From Citrus sinensis (taxonomy: Eukaryota > Streptophyta > Magnoliopsida > Sapindales > Rutaceae), in the NCBI RefSeq assembly GCF_022201045.2, contig NC_068557.1, positions 28,001,501 through 28,065,500 on the forward strand: DNA of 64,000 nucleotides, written 5' to 3'. Positions within the stretch are counted from its first letter, which is position 1. Every line of letters starts with the position of its first letter. Positions 24,201 to 34,739 of this stretch are shown piece by piece. The notes under the pieces were generated by a model that ran no database searches, had not been told where the DNA came from, and saw only the letters and a list, made by a program, of their open reading frames with translations. The position numbers and the translations under genes were made by a program.

Positions 24201-25108
24201 CAATGCTAAAATATGTTTACTCTGCTTTGTAGCCCGGCCTTGTGGATCTTTGGCCCCATGGGACTTAAGCACTTCCTCGCTAGGCCATAAATATTTTACT
24301 CCTTTTCCGCTACTTACATCCCAATGTAAAATGCTGCCATCCTTGGAAGCTGAAAAGCCCTTTGAATCATCCTCAGATAGAGCTACAGCAGTAACAGATT
24401 GCCGATGCTTCAATAAGACCCGGAACTCATCAGTAGCTTCGGGCTTTTGAACCCTGAATGGTGTGCATTAAACAACATAAGCTGATGCCAACTAAAGCAC
24501 AACAATACTAGAAAATCCATTGATTTGGAAAAAAAGACAATGCAAGAATCAAGAAATTGAATACAAACTACTAAGTGGAATCAGAACCTCACATGAACCT
24601 AATGTATACTTAATTCAATCCTATACTTCAACCTCCTCAACGTACTTACTAAAAATGTTAAGCATTTCATTAGTATTATTTACCTTGAAGCAATGACTCT
24701 TCTAACTCTGCCACTCTCCTCCAACTGCTCCTGCTGCAAAATCTTCGCGACAAGCGAATCCCTTTCGCCTTCTTTCTCTCCCACTTCTCTTCCCTCATCT
24801 CCATCTTCTTCTTCCTCCTTTTCCCTCCTCGCAATTTCTCTTATCTTCTCCAAATACGCCGTGGCGACCCTTTTTCTCTTCTCATCCGCAGTCTCCTGCT
24901 CCTCCTCCTCGCCCTCGCTCTCCTCCGGACCGGATTTCTCAACTTCGTCGTCATAATCTTCTGAGTCTGCGGACTCAATATCATCGTCATCGTAGTCAAT
25001 TTTTCTCCTTTTCTTTGGTTCCCCCGCAAAAAATGGATCTTGATTAATCGAGAATTTTCCCTTGCCCCTTGGGGCTGGCCCCTTTTTCTTTGTGTTTTTA
25101 TACTTCAT
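21246..25108 (-). CDS. RRP9: U3 snoRNP WD40 protein RRP9 / YAO-like
   Basis: RRP9 (U3-55K; YAOZHE in Arabidopsis) binds the box B/C motif of U3 snoRNA in the nucleolus and is needed for early 18S pre-rRNA cleavages. Exons on the minus strand: 25108-24684, 24453-24111, 23621-23397, 23069-22844, 22401-22223, 21585-21520 and 21323-21246; phases join to 513 codons plus TAA. The N-terminus (about 1-142) is basic then strongly acidic ([18 protein letters not shown]), as in the family. WD40 blades follow, with endings such as [41 protein letters not shown] and NGSVRLWA. The C-terminus [17 protein letters not shown] is the conserved RRP9 ending. A telobox lies upstream, common in plant ribosome-biogenesis genes. 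Intact. Confidence 0.95.
23909..23930. repeat. (AT)n microsatellite in RRP9 intron 2
   Basis: About eleven AT dinucleotides in a row within the intron between exons 2 and 3. Confidence 0.85.
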
Positions 25109-25223
25109 GATTCTACCAGTGTGACAATAGAAGTTTCGAGTATTTTCAGTTGCGACTCTATTTGGATGTCCGAAAGTATCGGAAAAAATGCCGTTGAGAT
25201 TGCAGATGTGACTCTAACGAAAA

Positions 25224-25232
25224 TTAGGGTTT
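25224..25232 (-). promoter_or_regulatory. Telobox (AAACCCTAA) upstream of RRP9
   Basis: The minus strand reads AAACCCTAA about 115 bases upstream of the RRP9 start codon. Teloboxes are enriched near the transcription starts of plant ribosomal and ribosome-biogenesis genes, which fits this gene. No TGGGCC-type site II partner was seen next to it. Confidence 0.55.
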
Positions 25233-26157
25233 AAGGTGAGGGTTTTAAGTAACCACCAGTTGGAATATCAGGATTTAAGCGGCAAGCGAGGAAGAGAGGA
25301 GACCATATATTTAGGGTCCATTTAGTTTGTGGACTCGGGTAAGCGTTTCGGATCTCAACTTACGGTTAATTTTATTTTTATTAAAGTTATATCCAAATCT
25401 AAACCAGTAATCTATCAGAGGAAGATTATATGCTATTAATAGTGGGTGTCAATTAATTGAATTAATAAAATTTCTTGTGTTTGATAAAAATAATTTAAGT
25501 CCCACTCACGTCATCTAAGAGAGGATCCATATTTTATTTTTTTCGAACCCAAAAAAAAAAGAAAAAGCTATATGAGATATCGTTTCTTGTGTTTGGCCTA
25601 TGTATTTAGGATCATTTTGAAAACATATATGAGATATTGTTTTGTTTTGATTTGAAAGTAAAACCCTGTGAATTGCGAACCCATGTTATCCCATGAAAAA
25701 TTGAGACATGTTGTTTACTTGAACTTAAAAGTTTCATTTGAGAGAGAAAGAGATATGAGATGTAATTATGGGGGTGGGGAATCCTTTCTCAAGGACTGAC
25801 TTTTGCAACTCTGCTACCCTCTTTATGCCATTGCCAAATGCCAATTTCATGCCAAAATTTTGAGTAATTATTTTTTAAAGCATGTTAGATTGTGGATGCA
25901 CTTAGTTTATGCCAAAATTTTGAATAATTGTCTTTTAAAGCATGTTTAGATTGTGGATTCACTTAGTTCGTGCCAAAATTATGGAATTAATTATTAGTGC
26001 TGATGTTTGTCCTAAGTCAAACCCTGAAACTTAAACAAACGACACTGCTTTTTTTTTTTTTTTTTTTTACTTCTCCATAAAACATTGTCTTTTGACTTAG
26101 GCAAAAGCAAAATAGAAGGCAGCTGCTTTTCTCTTCCTCCTCGTTTTCTTTAATAGA
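25233..26157. other. Spacer with a 60-bp tandem repeat, no gene
   Basis: RRP9 upstream DNA followed by AT-rich sequence. A T20 run lies at 26049-26068. The tandem repeat at 25849-25980 is listed separately. No coding similarity was seen before 26158. Confidence 0.55.
25849..25980. repeat. About 60-bp tandem repeat, two copies plus a stub
   Basis: Copies begin with tgccaaaattttga at about 25850 and 25910. A third start (tgccaaaatt) at 25971 is cut short. The copies differ by several substitutions and small indels. Confidence 0.8.
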
Positions 26158-26394
26158 TTGAAGAAAGGGAATGTTGATCATGGGTTAATTTCTTTGGGTC
26201 AAAACTTGTCAAATTTACTTAGGCTTGCTTTGTTACACAAGTTTGGTGGTATATATTTAGACCCAGATGTTATAGTCTTGAAGAATTTATCAAAATTGAG
26301 AAACACAATCGGAGCTCAAACGGTGGATTCTGAAACAAAGAATCAGACCAGACTGAATAATGTTGTGTTGATTTACATGCACCTACGGCATTAA
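26158..26394 (+). pseudogene. Orphan fragment of an alpha-1,4-galactosyltransferase-like glycosyltransferase
   Basis: The peptide contains KKGNVDHGLISLGQNLSNLL, then LALLHKFGGIYLDPDVIVLK and IGAQTVDSETKNQTRLNNVV. This matches the DXD-sugar-binding region (usually GGIYLDTDVI) of the plant family annotated as lactosylceramide 4-alpha-galactosyltransferase-like Golgi enzymes. Only about 75 residues of a protein of roughly 400 are present. There is no signal anchor or C-terminal domain, and homology stops near LNNVVL. The ATG is an internal codon. The DXD metal motif survives as DPD. Most likely a decayed fragment carried in from a full gene elsewhere. Confidence 0.75.
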
Positions 26395-26740
26395 AGAAGA
26401 AAAAGTTACTAAATTAAACAAACGTGAGAGAAACAAAACTACTCGTACCACCCCGGCACCCCTCCTGGCATCGGAACAAAAATATGCACACATTTAATAT
26501 TAATTTGAACATTTTTAACCTCGACCCCTACCTAAAATGCCAAAACAACTGTAATTCTGCAAACTTTCTAAATTACAGAACAAAGAATTCATAATCGAGG
26601 CATTTTGATTAGTTCAATCATGTTCTAAGAAAGTAGGTAGGTATCTATGTGAATGCTTAGTCTAATCATGCTTATATGTTGGAGTGCAGCCTGGCTATTT
26701 TTGTAACATGTCACTAACTGCTGTGCAGCCATGAGCATGT
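26395..26740. other. Spacer and probable CPSF30 3' UTR
   Basis: The part next to 26741 should be the 3' UTR of the minus-strand CPSF30 gene. AT-rich; nothing else recognised. Confidence 0.5.
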
Positions 26741-29700
26741 CTAGTTATCAGAACTGGCAGCAGCATCCCCTTCTGAGTCTCGCCGTTTCTTCTTCCCCTC
26801 ACCGTGCCTTGACCTCCTCGGTGCCTCATCTTCACTCTCACTCTCATCGTTTCTGAAGTTTCGTGAACCATATTGATCTTCCTGGTTAGCCTTTGATCCT
26901 TCCTGCTGATATTGCACCTCGTCATCTGGCCCCCTGCCTGGACCTCCCATTTCTTGAGCTCTGCCCTGATCTGATCCTGCACTATATCTGTCATTACGGT
27001 CATTAATAGAGCCCCTCACATCTCTCTTAGCAGCACGGCTACTGTTCTGAGAGGATTGTGGCTGGTTCGGGAACGGTGGGGGCACGCCAACCGGCCGTCC
27101 ACCTCTTGGATTCGTAGCTGCAGGTCCCATTCCTCCCATAAAAGGAGGCCGTCCTGGTCCCATCATCATCCCGCCGAATCCATTTGGTGGAAATACAGAC
27201 CCTGGTTGAGGAGGTCGCCCAGGAAACATCATGCCACCTGGGCCTGTGAAATCACCAGAGAACCTGGGACCATATGGAGCAAAAGGACGAGGAGCCACAC
27301 CGAAAAGATCTGGCATTGGAAAACCGTCCGGTGTAACACCATATGAAAATCCATCAGCACCTATCATCATAGGGGGAAAACCTCGCATACCAGGCACGGG
27401 TCTTGCCCCACGGGCTAGTGGCATTGGACCAGGCCACATCATTCCTCTGCCCCTCCCTCTACCCTGGCTTGCAGTTCCTAAGCTCTCTTCCTCCTCTTCG
27501 CTTTCCTCTTCTTCCTCCTCTTCATTGTCCTCAAATGGGACTATGTCTGGATTATCCCCTCCATTGTCTGGATTCACTCCCTTTGCTTTTTCCTCCTCTC
27601 GTTTTGCTTCAGCTGCAACTGATATTGCCTGTATTACAAAATAAAGACAAAAATATGCAGATCCATTTAGCTCGAGAACGAAACAATCAAGAAACATTAA
27701 CAATGTATTTAGACTACTAAGATCTATATTTGTCCTTAGCTTTCTTAATGACACCTAACCAATTCTGGCAAAGACCTACAGTCCACTTGGTCATACGAAG
27801 GAACCATTTCGGTTGCTCCAGTATTAGGCACACAGAAAGTCTTGGATGTGGAAGAATTTGCAGCCAAACATATAGGAGCGATGTGTAAGGAAAATATACT
27901 AGGAGAAACGCCTTATACGTTTATAAACCAAGAGCACATTTGCATACTGTTTCACAGAATCACTCATGTAGAAAATAAAAAGATACAAGTCCTTTTTCCA
28001 ATTGCAAAAGCAAAGAACTTGAAAATTGACAATTCCGTTAGGGCACATCCAATATTCTACTTGTGTCATGAAAGTACCAAATTTATTTTGGATTTTTCAA
28101 GATCTAGGAACATACCAGGCGGCGTTTTAAAAACAGTATTCTAAAGTATAGAAACAAGGAAAACCTATCTGCTTTGGTGCTAAAATAATGGGAAACATAA
28201 TGAACTACTTTGTAAAGAATGAATTGGTATTCATTTTAGAATATCTTTTTCTAAAATTTGAAAAACAAGTTTTCCACTCTTCAAAAGTACTCTCCAAATA
28301 CTTGCTACCAAACCTACTTTTTGTTGTGTTTGATTTCAAATGCGATTAAAAATGCTACCAAATGACATCTCAGCTTCTTTAATTTTTCTTCTATATCTAT
28401 ACTACTCTTGACAATTTCTGGCCTATTTCTTCATGTCAGATAAAACATACCATAAGTTCACTATCTGGTTCCAGATAAAGCAAGGCAGCCAACTGCTCAC
28501 CAATAGAGGGCTCTAACTCCTGACAATCTCTGCTAATCTGCAACGATACAGAATAATTAAAAAAAAAACAGAGAAATTAATTGGAGCTCATATAAAGATT
28601 TCACTAGTAAGAGGAAAAAAATCTTTTTGAAACAGCAATTGAGTTCAAGGGACCTGTACGTTTGTTTGGGTTTTTGTTCAGATAACTTTTTAAATTTCAT
28701 TGTTCAATTAAAATTTGAATCTAAGAAAATAACTGCATCCCACACCTCCAATTTGAGGGCAGGATCTTCATTTGATTATTGTGATGTATCTCATAGGATA
28801 TTAAGTCAACATGCATTCCGAACTAAGTTTCATGCCCGTACCAGTCCACCACACAAATAGCTCATCTTAAGTGACTTTGTTGATGACAATAGATTCGTAA
28901 AACATGAATGTTTTATGATCCCAAGAGAAGGCAAAGTGTCCAATCCTAACTGATCTCCAGTCCAGTCAATAATCAAAATCAATCTCAGTAAGACCAACCA
29001 AGCAGGCCTTAGTCTAATAGTTTGATAATTTAGTAGTTGCTGCAAATTGTTTTCAGTTACATCAATTGTCACGTATAAGTATGGTGCGCAAACAAATGAC
29101 TACCAAAGTATTCTTTCTACATTGTCATTGGAGGAGCAAGTGCAGATCTTAAACTATCTTAAATTGAATTTTTGTACAATTAGTTAGTAATTAACAAAAG
29201 ATTCAGTCTTTTATATTACTAATAGCAGTACTTTGTCAAAAGAAATGATTAATTAGATACAAATAGTAGGAAAGATATTTGGTTCAACAGGAAATATCAG
29301 CAAGCCTGAACATGTGTTTCATTGTGCAGCCATAGGTCAGTCCAGCATTTCTCCAGTTCAATTTAATTCTTGCTAAATAATTGTTAAACTAAGCACTTTT
29401 ACAAGTCTGTTGAGAAAGAAGAGATAAGAAAAGAGAGAGAAAATAATCACATGAGTAGAAAATTCAAAAGAACATGGAATTCAGTATAGATTGAGTACCT
29501 TCACTGGTAAGTTCTCATTATATGGATTCCTCAAATGACGAGTTTTATGGAAGGACAGCTCACATAACTGCAAATAAGAAATTATAAGTTGTCATCATAA
29601 CCTATAATCATCAACAAACATAAAACAATTCATGTAAGTATCTAATTCAGAGCCCATTTAGTTTGTGCTACAGCCTAACCATGTTTATGCAGGAACAGAA

Positions 29701-32700
29701 GATCTGTTACTAAATCATAAAAGATCTGAATCAAAGGAAATTCACTACTTCATATTAGTTCCATTCCTATCTTTCATAGACTGTGGCCCTTCAATGCCAA
29801 TGGACAATAATTAGGCACTCAGTTAATAGTTTCTATTTTCTTATCTCAAATAAAATAACTCGTAGAAAAGAGGGGACATGCACCTTCAACCATTTAACTG
29901 AGAAATTCCTCCCATAATGTGCAGTTCCATGTGCGTATTTCCAGTTTCCCCCACCCACAGACCCACCAATTTTTGAGGTCATCTTCGCACAACCCTAAAA
30001 GATCAACAGTTCTTTCAATGTTAAACACCTCAGGGGTGAAATAAAAAAATCTTGATTACAAAGAATTTTTTTTTCATCAAACTCCAAACTACCTGGAAAT
30101 GCCGAGTCCGGTTGACTGAGAAGATCAAAATCACATTTTCAGCAGAGTCAAAAGCTTCATTTAGTTTAGCTTCGTTGCTCCTTTGAGTTGCCCATACTCC
30201 TTGTTGTACAGATAATTCAAGATTTTCACGGTTGCAGCTTTTAACAATAAAATACCTATGGTTCATGATTTGAAATAAAATAAGTATGTATATCCAAATT
30301 CATCAACAATTGAACATAACAGGAAAAAATTGCTTTAATTGGAAGCAAATAAAATAACTCATATAATACATAAAACTTCCTTAAAATCACACTCCAAGAG
30401 CATAAATATCCAAATAAGAAAAACGTTCATTCAGCTTGAATTGGCATAGAACTGCTAAACCAACCATCCACAAGACAAATACAAAAAACATACAGATACC
30501 CCATTGATATGTGATTGAATGCATAACAGAATACAATGAACATACTGTGGTCTGTAGCTAGTTGACTGATCTGACTATAGACAAATTTAAAATATTTAAC
30601 TCTGCAGATCCCTAAACTTCTCTTTTGAAATTTGTAATACTAATCATAATACAAAAGGTACTGTTGTATTGAAATCTAATTTACAACACAAGACTATGGC
30701 AGAGAGTTAATGCAAATAAAAGAGAAAGAAAAGATAAGAAAAACAGAGTTGAGTATCCATAACAGTAAAAGACTAAGATACTCATTGGCTTCTTTAAGCA
30801 AATTACACTTTAACTAAAAATATATCGATATCATTATATCTAAGCTGCTAGGCTCCAAATTGTAAAATAACAGCCGAATAGGAACAACACTTTAACCAGT
30901 AAAACCAAGCTAGAAGCCACTAATGAAGTCTATAATTTATGATGAAACCATATGGACTAAAATACTAAATTAAAAAAAAAATCAGAAACAATAATGATTA
31001 TTCATTTAAGCCAAAAATGCTTCAACACCAGCATAGGGAATGTTATTAGCTTCATGCTGTACATTTCTTCTCAAGCAAACAAAGCACCATGCCATAATTA
31101 ACAAAGCAAGAAGCAGGGAATGCTATGAACTAAAAAGGCTCTCGATCAACAAAACGAATCCTGAATTTTTCTGCCATGGAAACTCTCAAGCGTTAAGATG
31201 CTATCTAAATGATTTCTTCTTGATTCTGACATGACAAAATTAGTGTAATGCTGTAATAAGGCCAATTAGACCCACAGTTCTCTCATCACCTAACCCACTG
31301 ATTAAGCAAACAAGCCTGCGTTTTATAGAGGGTCCCTTTCACCAACTGCATTCCTACAAAATTCCATGTCAAGGATTACTAAACCAAACAAGTAGAGTAT
31401 ATAATGTTTTTCTACACAAAGTTTCTTCCTTTTAGGTTACCTTACCCTCACTTTTACGTCCAACTGTTACTAGATTTGAAAGATTGAACCTATTTATATA
31501 GAAGCCATACAACAGAATTTGGTACTGTTGTTACTTTCCTATGACCCCGGTACTCTGCACATAATTGTAATAGAAATTACCTAGTTGAACCACCTCCTAC
31601 ACTCAAAAGGTTTCCGCAGACATCCTCCAACTCCTCCCTTCAAATACCCTTCATCAATCAGTTGAGGCAACCAAATCATCATGCATATGACTAATTTCTC
31701 ACTAAAGATCTGTTAGTATTCTGCTAAAAAGTGAAAAACTTAGTTCCCGGCTAAAGAAGAACTTTTAGCATTCTGAGATACTAGGAAAAAGCTCACTTTG
31801 TCCTCCATAAAACCAGTATATTAGCATACATGTGTATCTCTCAGAAAACATGTAAATAGAAGAGAAGACAATAACCGAACCAATAAGCCAAAAACATCAA
31901 GGCATGGACTAAAGCATAATCACTTAGAGATCCAGTGAATGAATTAATCAAAGTAAGAAATTTGTGATACTACTGATAACATTACTATGCATAAACAAAA
32001 ACAAAAGGAAAAAAGGAAAAAGGGAGAGTGTAAAGTAGTGAACATCATCATAGCTGTGTACATTTAAAAAGCAGGAGTTCATGATCATAGGCTGATAATA
32101 AAACAGGCATCTCAAAAGCCACCGCTGACTCATTGCTGCCAGGAAATTAAGTGGTTGCATGGATGTGTCTCTTTTCCTGTTTTCTAAAATAACAATTAGT
32201 TGATAACATGTTTGATCAAGTCCGTTTCAGAATTTGGTTGAAAAAACTTTTTAAAAATACAACTAAAATTGAAAAAAAAAAATTTGTTTTCAACCATTAC
32301 TGAAAAGGAAATTTCCTAGCAAACTGCAACTTTTAACTTAAAACCACTATTTTATCAAAAAACAACGCCAAACATGTTTTTGCAACAGCATTTTTCCAAT
32401 TATAAAAAAATCTTTAAAACAATAACAAATGCACCAAATAAGTTCAGCTACATCTTGATCAATGAGGAAAAAGGGAAAAGCAGCAGATAATGATGCCACT
32501 CCACAGCTCAGTCCTCAGAGAACTATTTAGATCAGGATCTGAACATGGCACAATTGGAAACTTCCGTAGCAGATGCTAATAAGTACAGGCGTTACAACAC
32601 CATGCATTAGAAAGTAAGAAAAAGTTATATATCAAATGATGTAATTAAGAAAGGAATACAATAAATGAGAAAATAGAATTGCATTACTATCAAATCTTAT

Positions 32701-34090
32701 TCCCGTTTGCTATAAAAAGAATATATACTTCGAAATAGAGATAAAAGTTAATTGTCAGCCAGTAGGAAGCTAATTACAGCTAACAACAGAAGTTGGCTGG
32801 GTGAACCTCTCATAACAATGTCCAAATAAAATACAAAGATTGATTTACATAACCCAGTTATAGACCTCAGGACTCTGAACACACCTAGATATTCCTTGGG
32901 GCAAGGGTGTAGCATTTCTGTTCGTCTGATTAGGTAGGCCATTTGGAAGGTTTTGCATCTGGGTGGTCTGGGTGCCCTGTTGTTGGGGTTGTTGAACCAG
33001 CTGCTGCTGATGCACATTAGCCGACTCTGCTGTAGAAGATTTTCCAGCCGCACCTTGATTGACAGCATTGGGACCTTGTGAAAACTGAGATTTATCTGTT
33101 TGATGGGAGAAAGCACCTCGCTGTTGAAAATGTTTATTAGGGTTGCCATGATTGTATGAACTTATTTGCTGAATCTTCTGAAGCACTTCTTCCACAGAAG
33201 GTGGAGGTCCAGGCAACTTCACATGCCTATAGCGGCAATCAGGACCATTTGGACAAAAACCCAGCTTGTACCTACAGCATGGAACTCTCTCAGATTAAAA
33301 CGAAAGGTAACTTGAGGGGGGGGGGGTTGGGAAGGAACACACAAACTTAATGCCCGCGTGGTGTTATAAATTTGCTTTCCACTACACCACCTTCAGAACT
33401 AAAAATCCCATCTTAACACAAAGCCAATCACTAATTACCCCATTTCCATATTGATAATTATCACTAATCCACTAACAAATACAATTTCATCAACAAAAAT
33501 GCAAAATTATAATGATCGTCAAATAAACAGGGCATGCCTAAAATCAACAAAACCAGAAAAATTAAATGCAATAGTCATACCCCACATTCATCAACAACAA
33601 GAAAAACAAACAGACGAAGCATATAAAAGCTAAAGACAATATAAACACAAAAAAAAGAGGGTTCTAAGAAAAGGAAGGGAAATTTATACATGTTACACTC
33701 TTTGATATCCTCATTAGTGTGCTTATAAACGCAATCCTGTTCACGGCACTCCCCAAACAATCTAAAAAACCGACAGACTGGCATCCGAGACTTATCGTAT
33801 TGATGAAGAAACCCACAAGCGTCACCTTTCATACAAAGACTACGCAGCCAGTGCCGGCAAACCGTCTGCCGGAAGCTCCTCCGCCCCGAATGGTGTGGTA
33901 CCGGCGCCGACGCATGGTCGGGAGCCGCCCCGGAGGAAGAAGGGGCAGCGTGGTTGGCATTGGCCGCGGCAGCGGCCGCCGCAGCGGTGGAATCGGATTG
34001 GATCGCGGGGTTGGAGGCGGTGGGCATACCGGGGCCCGCGTCGAGGCCGCCCTCGAAGTCGAAGCTGAGACCTCCTTCCGAGTCCTCCAT
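26741..34090 (-). CDS. CPSF30: CPSF30, long YTH-containing isoform (poly(A) factor and m6A reader)
   Basis: CPSF30 is a subunit of the cleavage and polyadenylation specificity factor. The plant long form adds a YTH domain that binds m6A in RNA and influences poly(A) site choice. Exons on the minus strand: 34090-33690, 33271-32885, 30255-30093, 29994-29884, 29567-29499, 28537-28451 and 27628-26741; phases join to 701 codons plus stop. Three CCCH zinc fingers: residues 78-96 (CRHWLRSLCMKGDACGFLH), 106-124 (CRFFRLFGECREQDCVYKH) and 132-150 (CNMYKLGFCPNGPDCRYRH). YTH is at about 264-395; candidate cage tryptophans lie in GVWAT and GGNWKYAHG. A Gln-rich linker joins the two. The last exon adds an acidic run, a Met/Gly/Pro-rich region and a basic-acidic tail. 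An alanine run follows residue 35. Intron 2 is 2.6 kb, suiting the isoform switch. Intact. Confidence 0.95.
32845..34090 (-). other. CPSF30: Predicted CPSF30 short isoform (exon 1 plus extended exon 2)
   Basis: If the exon 2 donor at 32885 is not used, the frame continues for 13 codons (CVQSPEVYNWVM) and stops at 32845. The result would be 275 residues with all three zinc fingers and no YTH domain. Arabidopsis makes a comparable short protein by polyadenylation within intron 2. The open extension and long intron fit the same mechanism here. Use of this form is inferred, not shown. Confidence 0.7.
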
Positions 34091-34739
34091 TCGAGAGGGT
34101 TTAATTAATTATTAGTTTGGCGAAATTGGGGACGGATTGGTGAGAAATTAGGGCTTCTTCAAAATTGAATTAATGTGAGATTGGGGATAGAGGAGTTAAG
34201 ATCAAAGGGTGATGTAAAAAGGAGGAGTTTTGCAGTTTAGAGAGTAGAAAGACTCAAGAGTGATTTGGGCATTTGTACGGTTTCTTTGAACTTGAATCAG
34301 GGTCTTTACTCTTTACTCTTTAAGCTGTGAAAATGACAATGGCGGGGAAAGAGCAAAAATAATAATTTTAATAAAGAATTTGCCTTTAATTGAATTTTAT
34401 GTTTTCACCATTCACAATTATTTTTTTATTATATAATTTGTTAATTTTCGCGTGGAAGTTTTGGATATTTGACGAGAAATTATAAATAAATAATGTCTTA
34501 AAAATATTTTTTTTATAATTAAATAAAATTGAAAAGAGAATGCAAGTTAGGCTTGAGAGGGATAAGGATTTGGTCGAAAAGTGTACATCCACCAGCAGCA
34601 GTAGACCGGTAACGGTTTGCATTTTAAATTCTAATATATTCCTAATTGTTTTGTTTAAATGTGATCATCACGAATCTTAGTCAAATTGGGATTCTTTTTA
34701 GAAGGACAAATATTACATGAAAATAAAATGTAACGCCTA
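34091..34739. other. CPSF30 5' leader/promoter and AT-rich spacer
   Basis: The first ~250 bases upstream of the CPSF30 ATG hold its leader and core promoter on the minus strand. The rest is AT-rich and forms the gap to the receptor kinase cluster. No gene recognised. Confidence 0.55.

Noticed and set aside
27842..28144. 100-codon plus-strand frame inside CPSF30 intron 6
   Set aside because: Antisense to a conserved gene, biased composition and no recognised motif; likely chance.
28150..28400. Possible MITE in CPSF30 intron 6
   Set aside because: AT-rich hairpin-like words but no matching ends or duplication.
32200..32410. Possible MITE in CPSF30 intron 2 with AACATGTTTGATC and GCCAAACATGTTT ends
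   Set aside because: The ends do not form a clean inverted repeat and no target duplication was found.
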